The notes: generated by a model not told the origin, from the letters alone. DNA of 64,000 nt from Bacteroidota bacterium (GCA_018971025.1 JAGWVE010000001.1:27124-91123), one strand, 5' to 3'; counted from the first letter of the stretch, positions 8,443-18,523 are shown. Translations and numbers: made by a program.

Positions 8443-9876
8443 TTATTTTATAACGAGTAAAGCGTTAACAGAGTCTTTGGTTAAATCAATGAGTGGTTGT
8501 GGATACACCCCAAGCACAACTACAAATACAACAATAACAATGAGTACCCATTTGCTATAACAGTTGATTTCGGTAGCGTTAGCCGTAACAGCAGACACTT
8601 CTCCAAAAAGTACTTTTTGTACCATTTGTAATGTATAAACAGCGCCTAATATGATACTCACCCCTGCTACAGCAGCAATCCAAATATTATACTGGAAAAG
8701 GCCATTAAATAATAAGAATTCACCAATAAATGCATTGGTAAGTGGTAAAGCAATATTTGCAAATGCAAGTACTACTAATAATATAGCCATAGTGGGTGCT
8801 TTTGTAGCAAGGCCACCTAGTTCAGATAACTTACGTGTACCAAGCGTAGACTCAATAGCGTTGGCAATGATCCAAAGCCCAATTACATTGATACCATGGT
8901 TAAACATTTGTACTTGTACACCTTGTAAACCCAATGTGCCGCCCGCAAAAATAGCTGCAGCCATTAGTCCAATATGGGCAATTGAAGAATAGGCTATTAA
9001 ACGCTTAATATCGTCCTGCTTAATCGCAATTAAAGAAGCGTAAATCATGCCTACCACAGATAAAATAATAATAGGCATAGCAAAAGTTTTTGCAGCAAAT
9101 GGGAACATCGGTAACACCCAACGTATCACTGCAAACAATCCCATTTTAACCATTACACCGCTAAGTACCATGGTAGTGGCAGTTGGCGCCTGCTCGTATG
9201 CATCAGGTTGCCAGGTATGTAAAGGAAAGATGGGCATTTTGATAGCAAAAGCAATAAAAAATAAAAAGAAAGGAAGTGTTTCTTCGCCACTCGTTAAATC
9301 TGTGTTGGTAAAAGAAGACCATGCAAAACTATGATCTTTGGTATGTAGGTAAACAAGTAAAATACCAACCAACATTAACAAAGAACCTATAAATGTATAA
9401 ATGAAAAATTTAAAAGTAACTGCAATTCTTTTTTCGCCACCCCAAATAGAAGACAAAAAGTATACAGGTATTAATGCAAGCTCCCAGAAAAAATAAAATA
9501 AAAGTGCATCCATTGAAATAAACACACCCATTAAACCCGCTTGCGCTAAAGACATTAATGCGTAAAAGGCACCCGGATTACTATACTTATTACTACGTGT
9601 TGCAACCAGTATAAGTGGCATACTAATAGCCGTTAACAATACGAGCATTTTAGACATGCCATCTAGTGAAACGCTAAAGCTTGCGCCAATACTAGGCAAC
9701 CAAGTTGCTTCAAACTGGTGCATCGATGCTGGCATGGCATAAATACCTACAACAGCAGTTAGCAAAGTAACAACGGAAGCAGCTATTGCCAAGTTGCTCG
9801 CGCCTTTTTGTTCTTTGACAAAAAATCCTAAAATGCCTGCAACCAGCGGAATAAAAAGTAATAAAACAGGAATCAT
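8443..9876 (-). CDS. nuoM: NADH-quinone oxidoreductase subunit M
   Basis: This is a 477-residue antiporter-like membrane subunit of complex I with about 14 TM helices. Diagnostic pieces are FFWELALIPVYFL, with the conserved TM5 Glu, FAIKMPIFPLHTWQPDAYEQAP, split here by its conserved Lys and His, and LIAYSSIAHIGLM. NuoM couples quinone reduction to proton translocation. It sits between nuoL and nuoN at the canonical place, about 40 bases after the nuoL stop, the largest gap among the membrane-arm genes. Confidence 0.97.
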   Translation of the reverse strand: MIPVLLLFIPLVAGILGFFVKEQKGASNLAIAASVVTLLTAVVGIYAMPASMHQFEATWLPSIGASFSVSLDGMSKMLVLLTAISMPLILVATRSNKYSNPGAFYALMSLAQAGLMGVFISMDALLFYFFWELALIPVYFLSSIWGGEKRIAVTFKFFIYTFIGSLLMLVGILLVYLHTKDHSFAWSSFTNTDLTSGEETLPFFLFFIAFAIKMPIFPLHTWQPDAYEQAPTATTMVLSGVMVKMGLFAVIRWVLPMFPFAAKTFAMPIIILSVVGMIYASLIAIKQDDIKRLIAYSSIAHIGLMAAAIFAGGTLGLQGVQVQMFNHGINVIGLWIIANAIESTLGTRKLSELGGLATKAPTMAILLVVLAFANIALPLTNAFIGEFLLFNGLFQYNIWIAAVAGVSIILGAVYTLQMVQKVLFGEVSAVTANATEINCYSKWVLIVIVVFVVVLGVYPQPLIDLTKDSVNALLVIK

Positions 9877-9916
9877 ATCTTTTATTTAACGTTAATAGAA
9901 CGGTTAAAATAATCTA

Positions 9917-11836
9917 CTAAAATATTTTATGAATAAAATGCATAATGGTATTGTCGTTAAACCAAATGATGATAAAAAAGGCAACTGCCATAACCATCAT
10001 TAAAATATAACTTCCAACCTGACCACTTTGTACAAGTCTAAATTGTCTACTACCATATCCCACTAATTTTCCAACGCCATTTACGGCACCATCAATCACA
10101 TATTTTTCGATGGTATTTTTTAGAAAATTCGCTTTCCAAAAAAGAGGCTTTACAATAATGGTATCATATAATTCGTCGATATACCATTTGTTTTCTAATA
10201 CTTTGGCAATGCCCGTATTAGTTTCGGTGCTGGTATATTTTTTAAACTTGGTAACCGCATATAAAATCACAATTAAAATAAGTACCGTTGCCGTACCCAT
10301 TAAAATCCATTCGGTAGAAGCTTCCAGGTGGTGCGCGTGTGTTAACGCTGCAGAACCTGCAAATACAGGTGCTAAGAAATGCTCAAGCGCGTGTGCATCA
10401 GGTGCAAAAAGTTCAGGAATACCAACAAAGCCTGCTACCACCGCAAAAAACGCTAATACCATTAAAGGAATGGTCATGGCAGAAGGGCTTTCGTGTAGGT
10501 GCTCCTGTTGATGCGCCGTACCTCTAAAGTTTCCTAAAAAAGTAAGACTATACAACCTAAACATATAAAACGCAGTGAGTAAAGCGCCGCCCATACCTAC
10601 ATAATAAAAAATAGGATTAGTATTATAAGCAGCCATTAAAATTTCATCTTTAGAAAAGAAACCTGAAAAAGGAGGAACACCCGCAATAGCCAAACAGCCT
10701 AATAAAAATGTGATGTGCGTAATAGGCAACTTGCTTTTAAGTCCACCCATTTTAGTAATGTCTTGTTCGTGATGCATGGCATGAATAACAGATCCTGCGC
10801 CTAAAAACAATAAGGCCTTAAAAAATGCATGCGTCATTACATGAAACACAGCACCGGTATACGAACCCACGCCTAAACCTAAAAACATATAACCTAACTG
10901 ACTTACAGTAGAGTACGCCAACACTTTTTTAATATCATTTTGCTTAAGTGCAATTGTAGCAGCAAAAATGGCTGTAGATAAACCAATAACCGCAACCAGT
11001 GTTTGCGTAGCAGGTGCCATGGTATATAAAATATTGCTTCTAGCGATCATATAAATTCCAGCGGTAACCATGGTAGCAGCGTGGATAAGCGCAGACACAG
11101 GTGTTGGGCCCGCCATCGCATCTGGAAGCCAGGTATAGAGTGGAATTTGCGCACTCTTACCCATCGCACCTACAAATAATAAAGTAGTAATGATGGTAAT
11201 ATCGGTAGCTGATAACTGAGACACAGCTGCAAAAACAGAAGCATATGAAACAGTGCCTAATTTAACAATCAACCAAAATACAGCAAGTAAAAAACCAAGA
11301 TCACCAATACGGTTCATGATAAATGCCTTTTTAGCAGCCGCATTGTAATTGTTGTTTTTAAACCAAAAACCAATCAGTAAATAAGAACATAAACCAACGC
11401 CTTCCCAACCAATAAACATGATCACATAGTTGGCGCCCAATATTAATAAGAGCATTGAAAAGACAAACAAATTTAAATAGGCAAAATACCTACCAAAATG
11501 CATGGGCTCTTCTTCGTGCATATATGCTGTCGAGTACAAATGAATCAAAAATCCAATACCCGTAATAATAAGTAAGAATAAAGAAGACAATGGATCCACT
11601 AAAAATTCGAATGGGATTACTAAACTGCCAACATGAATAAAATCAAATAAATGCACGGTTGCACCGCCACCATTTTTAACATCAAAAAACACCAACAGGC
11701 TCACAACAAAAGAAGCTAGCATGGCGCCAGATCCAATGATACCAATCAGTTGCTTAGACAAAGATTTTCTAAAGAGTCCGTTAACCAGAAACCCGAGCAA
11801 CGGAAAAAGGGGCACTAAATAAACAAGCTTACTCAT
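9917..11836 (-). CDS. nuoL: NADH-quinone oxidoreductase subunit L
   Basis: This is a 639-residue distal proton-pumping subunit of complex I. It has about 16 TM helices and the long C-terminal amphipathic arm that runs along the membrane domain. Recognisable motifs are FIGWEGVGLCSYLLIGFW, QIPLYTWLPDAMAGPTPVSA (Lys replaced in the usual family pattern) and LAYSTVSQLGYM. The C-terminal part (about 540-639) holds the lateral helix and final TM segment. It starts 7 bases downstream of the nuoK stop. The length fits the family. Confidence 0.97.
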   Translation of the reverse strand: MSKLVYLVPLFPLLGFLVNGLFRKSLSKQLIGIIGSGAMLASFVVSLLVFFDVKNGGGATVHLFDFIHVGSLVIPFEFLVDPLSSLFLLIITGIGFLIHLYSTAYMHEEEPMHFGRYFAYLNLFVFSMLLLILGANYVIMFIGWEGVGLCSYLLIGFWFKNNNYNAAAKKAFIMNRIGDLGFLLAVFWLIVKLGTVSYASVFAAVSQLSATDITIITTLLFVGAMGKSAQIPLYTWLPDAMAGPTPVSALIHAATMVTAGIYMIARSNILYTMAPATQTLVAVIGLSTAIFAATIALKQNDIKKVLAYSTVSQLGYMFLGLGVGSYTGAVFHVMTHAFFKALLFLGAGSVIHAMHHEQDITKMGGLKSKLPITHITFLLGCLAIAGVPPFSGFFSKDEILMAAYNTNPIFYYVGMGGALLTAFYMFRLYSLTFLGNFRGTAHQQEHLHESPSAMTIPLMVLAFFAVVAGFVGIPELFAPDAHALEHFLAPVFAGSAALTHAHHLEASTEWILMGTATVLILIVILYAVTKFKKYTSTETNTGIAKVLENKWYIDELYDTIIVKPLFWKANFLKNTIEKYVIDGAVNGVGKLVGYGSRQFRLVQSGQVGSYILMMVMAVAFFIIIWFNDNTIMHFIHKIF

Positions 11837-11843
11837 ATCCTAG

Positions 11844-12179
11844 TTAGTTTTTTAATCTATTCAAGAAGTTAATATCTACACTATGTACATTTCTGTACAT
11901 CATTACAATAATGGCAAGTCCTACACTCACTTCAGCAGCTGCTACCACCATTATAAAAAACACAAATAATTGTGCTTCGATGCCAGCCATTGAAGTTTTG
12001 TCGCCAGCAAGCGCCATTGTATTGTGTACTTTAGAAAACGCCACCAATAATAAATTAACAGCGTTTAACATGAGCTCGATACACATGAAAACAATGATGG
12101 CGTTTCTACGTGTTAACACCCCAATAATGCCAATACTAAATAAAGCAAGACAGAGGTAGATATAATATTGAATAGGCAT
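11844..12179 (-). CDS. nuoK: NADH-quinone oxidoreductase subunit K
   Basis: This is a 111-residue three-helix membrane subunit of complex I. The two conserved membrane glutamates lie in the segments IVFMCIELMLNAVN and AAAEVSVGLAIIV, which are hallmarks of NuoK and part of the central proton-transfer axis. Its position between nuoJ and nuoL is canonical, with a 22-base gap to nuoJ. Confidence 0.97.
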   Translation of the reverse strand: MPIQYYIYLCLALFSIGIIGVLTRRNAIIVFMCIELMLNAVNLLLVAFSKVHNTMALAGDKTSMAGIEAQLFVFFIMVVAAAEVSVGLAIIVMMYRNVHSVDINFLNRLKN

Positions 12180-12201
12180 ATGCTACTACTTTAATTTTTT
12201 A

Positions 12202-12705
12202 TTACGCTTTTTTACCAATCACCACGGCACCTACCATGGCACTTAAAAATAAAACACTACTGATTTCAAAAGGAACCACAAAATCATTGAAGAGTGCCTT
12301 TCCTAAATTTTTAATAAGTCCTATTTCACCAGAACCCATGGTTACAGCGATATTGTTTAATTCGTTTGCTTGTTTTACAAGTGATACCAATACCATCATA
12401 AAGCAACCGCCCGCGATTACACCGGCTAATTTTAGCCAGTTGTTTTTTTGCGGTTCTGCAGATGCATTTAAATTCATAAGCATGATTACAAAAAGGAATA
12501 GTACCATAATGGCACCTGCATACACGATTAAATTTACAATGGCTAAAAACTGCGCATTGAGTAAAATATAATGTCCAGAGATGGCAAAAAATACGGCAAT
12601 CAACCAAAGCACACTGTGCACTGGGTTTTTACTAACCACAACCATCACTGCACTAAATAGTGCTAGTACGGTTAAAAAGTAAAATAAGAATTGTGAAATA
12701 TTCAT
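12202..12705 (-). CDS. nuoJ: NADH-quinone oxidoreductase subunit J
   Basis: This is a 167-residue membrane subunit of complex I with five predicted TM helices. The conserved third helix region reads VNLIVYAGAIMVLFLFVIML, which carries the pi-bulge implicated in coupling. The N-terminal KNPVHSVLWL is typical. It lies between nuoI and nuoK, 10 bases after nuoI. Confidence 0.96.
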   Translation of the reverse strand: MNISQFLFYFLTVLALFSAVMVVVSKNPVHSVLWLIAVFFAISGHYILLNAQFLAIVNLIVYAGAIMVLFLFVIMLMNLNASAEPQKNNWLKLAGVIAGGCFMMVLVSLVKQANELNNIAVTMGSGEIGLIKNLGKALFNDFVVPFEISSVLFLSAMVGAVVIGKKA

Positions 12706-12715
12706 GCGTTCGTTA

Positions 12716-13252
12716 TTAATTTTTTTGACCCTTTGCTGCAGCGTATGCTGCTGGCTCCGTTACTGGATTAGGGATTAATAAATGATCTTTACCATAAATA
12801 AAACCACTGCGCGTAAAATTAGCAGGCGCAAAAGTTTCACTTAAATAAATAGCGTCTTTAGGGCAAGCTTCTTCGCAAAGGCCACAAAAAATACAGCGGA
12901 GCATATTAATCTCATACTTTGCTGCATATTTTTCTTCTCGATATAAATTTTCTTGGCCTACTTCACGCTCTGCAGCTTCCATCGTAATGGCTTCGGCAGG
13001 ACAAGCCACCGCACAAAGGCCACAAGCCGTACAACGCTCTCTACCCTGTTCATCTCTATTTAAAACATGAAGCCCTCTAAACACCGGACTAAACTCACGT
13101 TTTTGTTCCGGGTAACGGATGGTAGGTTGCTTTTTAAAAATGTGACTAAACGTAATAGCCATTCCTTTTAAAATACCAGGAATGTATAAGCGCTCCATAA
13201 ATGTCATGGGCTTTCTGGATACTTCCTGTGCTCTATTGGTTAACGCCTGCAT
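12716..13252 (-). CDS. nuoI: NADH-quinone oxidoreductase subunit I (two 4Fe-4S ferredoxin-type)
   Basis: This is a 178-residue peripheral-arm subunit of complex I carrying clusters N6a and N6b. Two ferredoxin motifs are intact: CTACGLCAVACP and CIFCGLCEEACP. An amphipathic N-terminal segment (about residues 10-45) contacts the membrane arm, as in other NuoI proteins. The downstream part ends with a proline/alanine tail typical of Bacteroidota. It starts 18 bases after nuoH. Confidence 0.97.
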   Translation of the reverse strand: MQALTNRAQEVSRKPMTFMERLYIPGILKGMAITFSHIFKKQPTIRYPEQKREFSPVFRGLHVLNRDEQGRERCTACGLCAVACPAEAITMEAAEREVGQENLYREEKYAAKYEINMLRCIFCGLCEEACPKDAIYLSETFAPANFTRSGFIYGKDHLLIPNPVTEPAAYAAAKGQKN

Positions 13253-13270
13253 AGCTAATTGATTAATATT

Positions 13271-14323
13271 TTAAACCCCTGCTTTTAATAAAATAAGTGC
13301 ACCTGTAACAAGCATGTTAAAAAGTGCAAGTGGAATCATTGTTTTCCAACCCAAGTTCATGAGTTGATCATATCTAAAACGTGGAACCGTCCAACGAATC
13401 CACATAAATACAAAAATGAAAATGACAATTTTAGTAAGTAATGCTGCTACACCAATAAGTGCTGCAATATTTGGAGCCAGTGTACTTTCATCTAAGAAAG
13501 GCACATCAAAACCACCAAAATATAAAGAGGCCATCACCGCACTACTCATAATCATATTGATGTATTCAGAAAATAAATAGAAACCAAGTTTCATCGAAGA
13601 GTATTCTTGGTGGTAACCAAAGTTTAATTCGTTTTCTGCTTCTGGCAAATCAAAAGGTGTTCTGTTACACTCTGCTAAAGCACAAACAAAAAAGATGATA
13701 AAGCCAAGTGGTTGGTATACAATATTCCAGTAGCTACCTTCCGCCATTTGACCATCTACAATTGTTTTTAAACTGAGTGATCCTGACAGCATTAATACTG
13801 CAATCAGTGATAATCCCATAGCTAGTTCATAACTAATAGCTTGAGATGCGCCACGAAGCGCAGCCATCAAAGAAAATTTATTGTTAGAAGCCCAACCACC
13901 AATCATCATACCATACACACCCATACTCACCACACCAAAAATGTACAAGATACCAATGTTGATATCTGCTATTTGTAAATCAACTTTACGATCAAAAATT
14001 TCTAAATGACTGCTCCAAGGAATCACAGAACATGTCATAAGCGCTGCCGTCATAGCAAGACCAGGACCCAACACAAACAATACTTTGTTGGCATGCGAAG
14101 GAATAATTTCTTCCTTCATAATTAATTTTAATCCATCTGCAAAAGGTTGGAGTAATCCAAAAGGTCCGGCCCTGTTAGGTCCTGGACGATCTTGTAAAAC
14201 TGCTGCCACTTTACGTTCTGCAAAAGTGGTATATAAGGCAATACCCAGGCTTGCAAACACAATGATTGCAATGAGTATTAATTTTTCGATGATTAAAAGC
14301 CAATCTATAGCAAGTAATGTCAT
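13271..14323 (-). CDS. nuoH: NADH-quinone oxidoreductase subunit H
   Basis: This is a 350-residue, eight-helix membrane subunit of complex I that forms the quinone-binding heel with NuoB and NuoD. Diagnostic motifs are FAERKVAAVLQDRPGPNRAG near residues 30-50 and AECNRTPFDLPEAENELN, the acidic loop of the E-channel. The final helix region (FMWIRWTVPRFRYDQLM) is also conserved. It starts 13 bases downstream of nuoG. Confidence 0.97.
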   Translation of the reverse strand: MTLLAIDWLLIIEKLILIAIIVFASLGIALYTTFAERKVAAVLQDRPGPNRAGPFGLLQPFADGLKLIMKEEIIPSHANKVLFVLGPGLAMTAALMTCSVIPWSSHLEIFDRKVDLQIADINIGILYIFGVVSMGVYGMMIGGWASNNKFSLMAALRGASQAISYELAMGLSLIAVLMLSGSLSLKTIVDGQMAEGSYWNIVYQPLGFIIFFVCALAECNRTPFDLPEAENELNFGYHQEYSSMKLGFYLFSEYINMIMSSAVMASLYFGGFDVPFLDESTLAPNIAALIGVAALLTKIVIFIFVFMWIRWTVPRFRYDQLMNLGWKTMIPLALFNMLVTGALILLKAGV

Positions 14324-14336
14324 GTTAAAATCTAAT

Positions 14337-15380
14337 TTATAAAGATGAATCTTTGTTTACTTCACTCACACTATGAATATCCATTAACAAATGCGGCGCA
14401 CGTCCACCATTAACTGCAGCAAATGTTTCTGTGGGCTTGTGCATACCAACAGATCCCTGGTAATGACCCTGTGCAATAACAGAGTGTCTATCTATCGCAC
14501 GCGGCCCTTCGATAACCCAGTCGTTTGTATTTTTTGTTTCGAAACGACAAGTGTTACAAATCCAATCTTCAACTTCACCCCATTTGTCTTTACGTGCTGT
14601 TACACGGTATACTTCATCACCTCTATTCCAAAGTGTTACCTTACCAGAACAGGTTGGACAATCGCGGTGCGCATCCATTGGTTTTAAAAACCAAACACGA
14701 TTTTTAAAGCGGAATGTTTTATCAGTTAATGCACCTACTGGACAAACGTCAATAACGTTACCAATAAATTCATTGTCTAAACTTTTTTCAATAAAGGTTG
14801 CAATTTGTGCATGGTCGCCTCTGTCTAGCACACCATGTGAACGCTGCTTCGATAATTGATCGGCAGTGTAAACACAACGGTAACATAAAATACAACGCGT
14901 CATATGCAGTTGTATGTATGGACCTAAATCATGCTTTTTAAATGTACGACGCTCAAATTCATAACGGGTACCTTCTTTACCATGATCGTAACTTAAATCT
15001 TGTAAATGACACTCACCTGCCTGATCACAAATAGGACAGTCAAGTGGATGATTGAGTAATAAAAACTCAACAACACCAGCACGCGCATCACCTACTTTTT
15101 CACTGGTAATATTTTTTACTTCCATGCCATCCATAACAGTGGTACGACATGAAGCAACAAGTTTAGGCATCGGGCGCGGATCTTTTTCAGAACCCTTGCT
15201 CACTTCTACTAAACAGGTACGACACTTACCACCACTGCCTTCTAGCTTGCTATAATAACACATAGCTGGTGGCGTAACATCGCCTCCAATTTGTCTAGCA
15301 GCATTTAAAATTGTAGTACCTGCTGGCACTTCAATGGTAATGTTGTCGATGGTTACTTTAAAAAGTTGTTGTTCGGACAT
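14337..15380 (-). CDS. nuoG: NADH-quinone oxidoreductase subunit G, short form lacking the molybdopterin-fold domain
   Basis: This 347-residue protein is much shorter than the roughly 700-900 residues of classical NuoG. The N-terminal 2Fe-2S domain has C41, C53, C56 and C78 (N1b). H111/C115/C118/C124 supply N5, and C163/C166/C169/C213 supply N4. The large C-terminal molybdopterin-oxidoreductase-like domain is absent. Instead a short segment with CPTC (241-244) and CNTC (275-278) follows, perhaps a remnant N7-type cluster or a zinc site, and a roughly 65-residue tail ends the protein. The flanking nuoF and nuoH frames are intact and tightly spaced. The short form therefore looks genuine rather than truncated by mutation. 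Confidence 0.92.
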   Translation of the reverse strand: MSEQQLFKVTIDNITIEVPAGTTILNAARQIGGDVTPPAMCYYSKLEGSGGKCRTCLVEVSKGSEKDPRPMPKLVASCRTTVMDGMEVKNITSEKVGDARAGVVEFLLLNHPLDCPICDQAGECHLQDLSYDHGKEGTRYEFERRTFKKHDLGPYIQLHMTRCILCYRCVYTADQLSKQRSHGVLDRGDHAQIATFIEKSLDNEFIGNVIDVCPVGALTDKTFRFKNRVWFLKPMDAHRDCPTCSGKVTLWNRGDEVYRVTARKDKWGEVEDWICNTCRFETKNTNDWVIEGPRAIDRHSVIAQGHYQGSVGMHKPTETFAAVNGGRAPHLLMDIHSVSEVNKDSSL

Positions 15381-15391
15381 ACTTTAATTTA

Positions 15392-16750
15392 TTAAGCGGT
15401 TACTGGCACATGAATTGGATCTGCATAATGCGCTAAACCATAATTTTTTTCTTGTGCTTCGAGCGGATTGTTTACATGCCACTCAAACTCATCTCTAAAA
15501 TGTCTGATAGCAGCTGCTACTGGCCAAGCCGCAGCATCTCCTAAAGGACAAATGGTATTGCCTTCAATTTTTCTTTGAATATCCCAAAGCAGGTCAATGT
15601 CTGAAATCTTGCCCTTGCCATATTCGATGTTGTGTAATATTTTTTCCATCCAGCCTGTTCCTTCACGACATGGTGAGCATTGACCACAACTTTCATGTCT
15701 GTAAAAACGCGCAAGTGATAAAGTGTTGCGCACAATACACTGATCTTCGTCGAGTACAATAAATCCACCAGAACCCATCATTGAACCCGTTGCAAAACCA
15801 CCATCACTTAAACTTTCGTAGTTCATGTAACGTGTTTCACCTTTAGCAGTTTTTAATAATAAGTTAGCAGGTAAAATAGGTACCGATGATCCGCCAGGAA
15901 TACAAGCTTTTAATTTTTTACCATTTGCAATACCGCCACAATATTCGTCAGAATAAATAAATTCTTCTACCGAAATAGTCATGTCAATTTCATACACACC
16001 TGGCTTATTAATATTACCACATGCAGAAATCAATTTTGTACCCGTAGATCTTCCAACGCCAATTTTTGCATACTCCTCGCCACCCATATTAATGATAGGT
16101 ACCACTGCTGCTAATGTTTCTACGTTGTTTACTACGGTAGGTCTTTGCCATACACCCTGAATAGCAGGGAATGGAGGCTTGATACGTGGATTACCACGCT
16201 TGCCTTCCAATGATTCGATAAGTGCCGTTTCTTCACCACAGATATAAGCACCCGCACCACGCTGAACGTGAATTTCACAATCAAAACCAGTGCCTAAAAT
16301 ATTTTTTCCTAAAAAGCCATTTGCTTTTGCTTCGTTAATCGCTTCTTCTAAAATATCTACAATCCATGCATACTCGCCACGGATATAAATGTAGGTATCG
16401 TTGCTACCAAGTGCAAAACTTGATACAATCAATCCTTCAATTAATAAATGCGGAATAAATTCCATGAGGTAGCGGTCTTTGAAAGTACCTGGCTCACTCT
16501 CATCGGCATTACAAACGAGGTGACGTGGCACGCCTTCGGGCTTTGCAATAAAGCTCCACTTCATACCGGCAGGGAAACCCGCTCCACCTCTACCGCGCAA
16601 GCCACTTTTTTTAACCTCTTCAACAATGCTTTCGGGGTTCATTTGCTTGAGCGCTTTTTCTACGCTTTGGTAACCACCTTCGCGTCTATACACGTCAAAC
16701 CCTCTAATACCTTCAACATGCGCTTTTGCTAATAATAATTTTACACTCAT
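15392..16750 (-). CDS. nuoF: NADH-quinone oxidoreductase subunit F
   Basis: This is a 452-residue NADH-dehydrogenase module subunit that binds NADH, FMN and cluster N3. The glycine-rich nucleotide motif GLRGRGGAGFPAGMKW lies near residues 50-66, NADESEPGTFKDR follows, and the N3 ligands appear as ESCGQCSPCREG with a distal Cys in NTICPLGDAAAWP. It accepts hydride from NADH and passes electrons to NuoE and NuoG. The gene starts 6 bases after the nuoE stop. Confidence 0.98.
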   Translation of the reverse strand: MSVKLLLAKAHVEGIRGFDVYRREGGYQSVEKALKQMNPESIVEEVKKSGLRGRGGAGFPAGMKWSFIAKPEGVPRHLVCNADESEPGTFKDRYLMEFIPHLLIEGLIVSSFALGSNDTYIYIRGEYAWIVDILEEAINEAKANGFLGKNILGTGFDCEIHVQRGAGAYICGEETALIESLEGKRGNPRIKPPFPAIQGVWQRPTVVNNVETLAAVVPIINMGGEEYAKIGVGRSTGTKLISACGNINKPGVYEIDMTISVEEFIYSDEYCGGIANGKKLKACIPGGSSVPILPANLLLKTAKGETRYMNYESLSDGGFATGSMMGSGGFIVLDEDQCIVRNTLSLARFYRHESCGQCSPCREGTGWMEKILHNIEYGKGKISDIDLLWDIQRKIEGNTICPLGDAAAWPVAAAIRHFRDEFEWHVNNPLEAQEKNYGLAHYADPIHVPVTA

Positions 16751-16756
16751 ATATTT

Positions 16757-17257
16757 CTAGTTGAGTACGCCTGCAGATTTTCTGCATTCGTCAATGATAG
16801 CGTCTACTTTTTCTTTGGTTAAATGTTCACGGTAGTGTTTGCCAAGTTGCATCATAGGTGCATAACCACAAGCACCTAAACACTCTACTGTTTTTAAAGT
16901 AAATAGTCCGTCTGGTGTTGTTTCACCTGGCTTTATGCCGAGTGTTTTTTCGATGTACGCGATAATGTCATCACTACCACGTAACATGCACGGACCTGTT
17001 TGACAAACTTCAAACATGTACTTACCAACTGGCTTGGTATTGTACATGCTATAAAAGGTAGCTACTTCATACACTTCGATAGGCGTGATGTTTAATAGCT
17101 CCGCTACATAATCCATGGTTTCGGCACTTAACCAGCCATCAAAACTGTCTTGCGCTAAATGCAAAACAGGAAGTAATGCACTCTTCTGCTTTCCTTCTGG
17201 ATAACGGGCTACAAGCCTGTTAAACTCTGCTAATTGTGCTTCAGAAAATTTTGCCAT
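16757..17257 (-). CDS. nuoE: NADH-quinone oxidoreductase subunit E
   Basis: This is a 166-residue thioredoxin-like 2Fe-2S subunit carrying cluster N1a next to NuoF. The four Cys ligands lie in CQTGPC and ECLGACG, with the usual family spacing between pairs. The N-terminal helical segment and VATFYSMYNTKPVGK are typical. It is placed between nuoD and nuoF, with a 12-base gap to nuoD. Confidence 0.97.
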   Translation of the reverse strand: MAKFSEAQLAEFNRLVARYPEGKQKSALLPVLHLAQDSFDGWLSAETMDYVAELLNITPIEVYEVATFYSMYNTKPVGKYMFEVCQTGPCMLRGSDDIIAYIEKTLGIKPGETTPDGLFTLKTVECLGACGYAPMMQLGKHYREHLTKEKVDAIIDECRKSAGVLN

Positions 17258-17269
17258 TGTTACTATATT

Positions 17270-18502
17270 TTATGCGTCTAACTCGCCCGCAATTAAATTA
17301 AGACTACTCATTGTTACGATCGCATCACTTAACATGCCGCCCGTAATTAATTCTGGATATGCTTGATAATAAATAAAGCAAGGTCTTCTGAAATGAAGAC
17401 GGAAAGGCGTTCTACCACCATCACTTACCAAATAAAAACCAAGTTCACCATTACCACCTTCAACAGCGTTGTAAATTTCACCTTTAGGCATATCTACTTC
17501 ACCCATCACAATTTTAAAATGCCAAATCAAAGATTCCATTTTGGTATAAACGTCTTCTTTTTTTGGAAGATAATATGCTGGGACATCGGCGTGGAAAATT
17601 TCCGCATCAGCACCTTTAAACTCCTGCACTTTTTTGTAAGCCTGCTCAATGATGCTTAAGCTTTGCCACATTTCCTGGTTACGCACCAAAAAGCGGTCGT
17701 AGTTATCACCCGTTTTTCCTACCGGAATGGTAAAATCAAAATCTTGATAACTGCTATACGGCTGGTGAACACGCACGTCATAATCAACACCTGCTGCTCT
17801 TAAATTAGGACCTGTAAAGCCATAATTTAATGCACGCTCTGCACTGATAGCGCCGCCACCAATGGTACGTTCCATAAATATGCGGTTACGTGTAAAGAGG
17901 TTTTCAAACTCTTTTAAAACTTTTGGATATTCAACTAAGAATTTCTCGAGTTTCGTAAACGCTGTATTTGTGAAATTCCTTTCAAAGCCGCCAATACGCC
18001 CAATATTAGTAGTAAGGCGGGACCCACATACTTCTTCATATATTTCATAGATTAATTCACGGTATTGCATCACATACAAAAAGCCTGTGTAAGCTCCTGT
18101 ATCCACACCCACAATAGAGTTACAAATTAAGTGATCCGATATACGCGCAAGCTCCATAATAATCACGCGCAAATAATCAACACGCTTTGGTGTTTGTACA
18201 CCTAAAAACTTTTCGCAAGTTAAATGCCAACCCATATTGTTAATAGGGCTACTACAATAATTTAAACGATCGGTAATTGGCGTAATTTGATTGAGTGGTC
18301 TGCGTTCTGCTAATTTCTCAAACGCACGGTGGATATAACCCACAGTTTGTTCGGTAGAAACAATACGCTCACCATCTAGTTCCATGATATTCTGAAACAC
18401 ACCATGCGTTGCAGGGTGCGTAGGACCTACGTTTAAAGTAGTCGTTTGCTTTTCGATAGAACCTTCGGGCAGTGTTATATGTTGTTGTTGATGCGCTAAC
18501 AT
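17270..18502 (-). CDS. nuoD: NADH-quinone oxidoreductase subunit D
   Basis: This is a 410-residue 49-kDa-type subunit that forms the quinone pocket of complex I with NuoB. Conserved pieces include NVGPTHPATHGVF near the N-terminus, with the HxxxH quinone-site loop, VGYIHRAFEKLAERR, and a C-terminal region ending IVTMSSLNLIAGELDA. The protein is not fused to NuoC, unlike in enterobacteria. The spacing to nuoC is 21 bases. Confidence 0.97.
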   Translation of the reverse strand: MLAHQQQHITLPEGSIEKQTTTLNVGPTHPATHGVFQNIMELDGERIVSTEQTVGYIHRAFEKLAERRPLNQITPITDRLNYCSSPINNMGWHLTCEKFLGVQTPKRVDYLRVIIMELARISDHLICNSIVGVDTGAYTGFLYVMQYRELIYEIYEEVCGSRLTTNIGRIGGFERNFTNTAFTKLEKFLVEYPKVLKEFENLFTRNRIFMERTIGGGAISAERALNYGFTGPNLRAAGVDYDVRVHQPYSSYQDFDFTIPVGKTGDNYDRFLVRNQEMWQSLSIIEQAYKKVQEFKGADAEIFHADVPAYYLPKKEDVYTKMESLIWHFKIVMGEVDMPKGEIYNAVEGGNGELGFYLVSDGGRTPFRLHFRRPCFIYYQAYPELITGGMLSDAIVTMSSLNLIAGELDA

Positions 18503-18523
18503 GTCGTTTAATTATTTTGGTTA

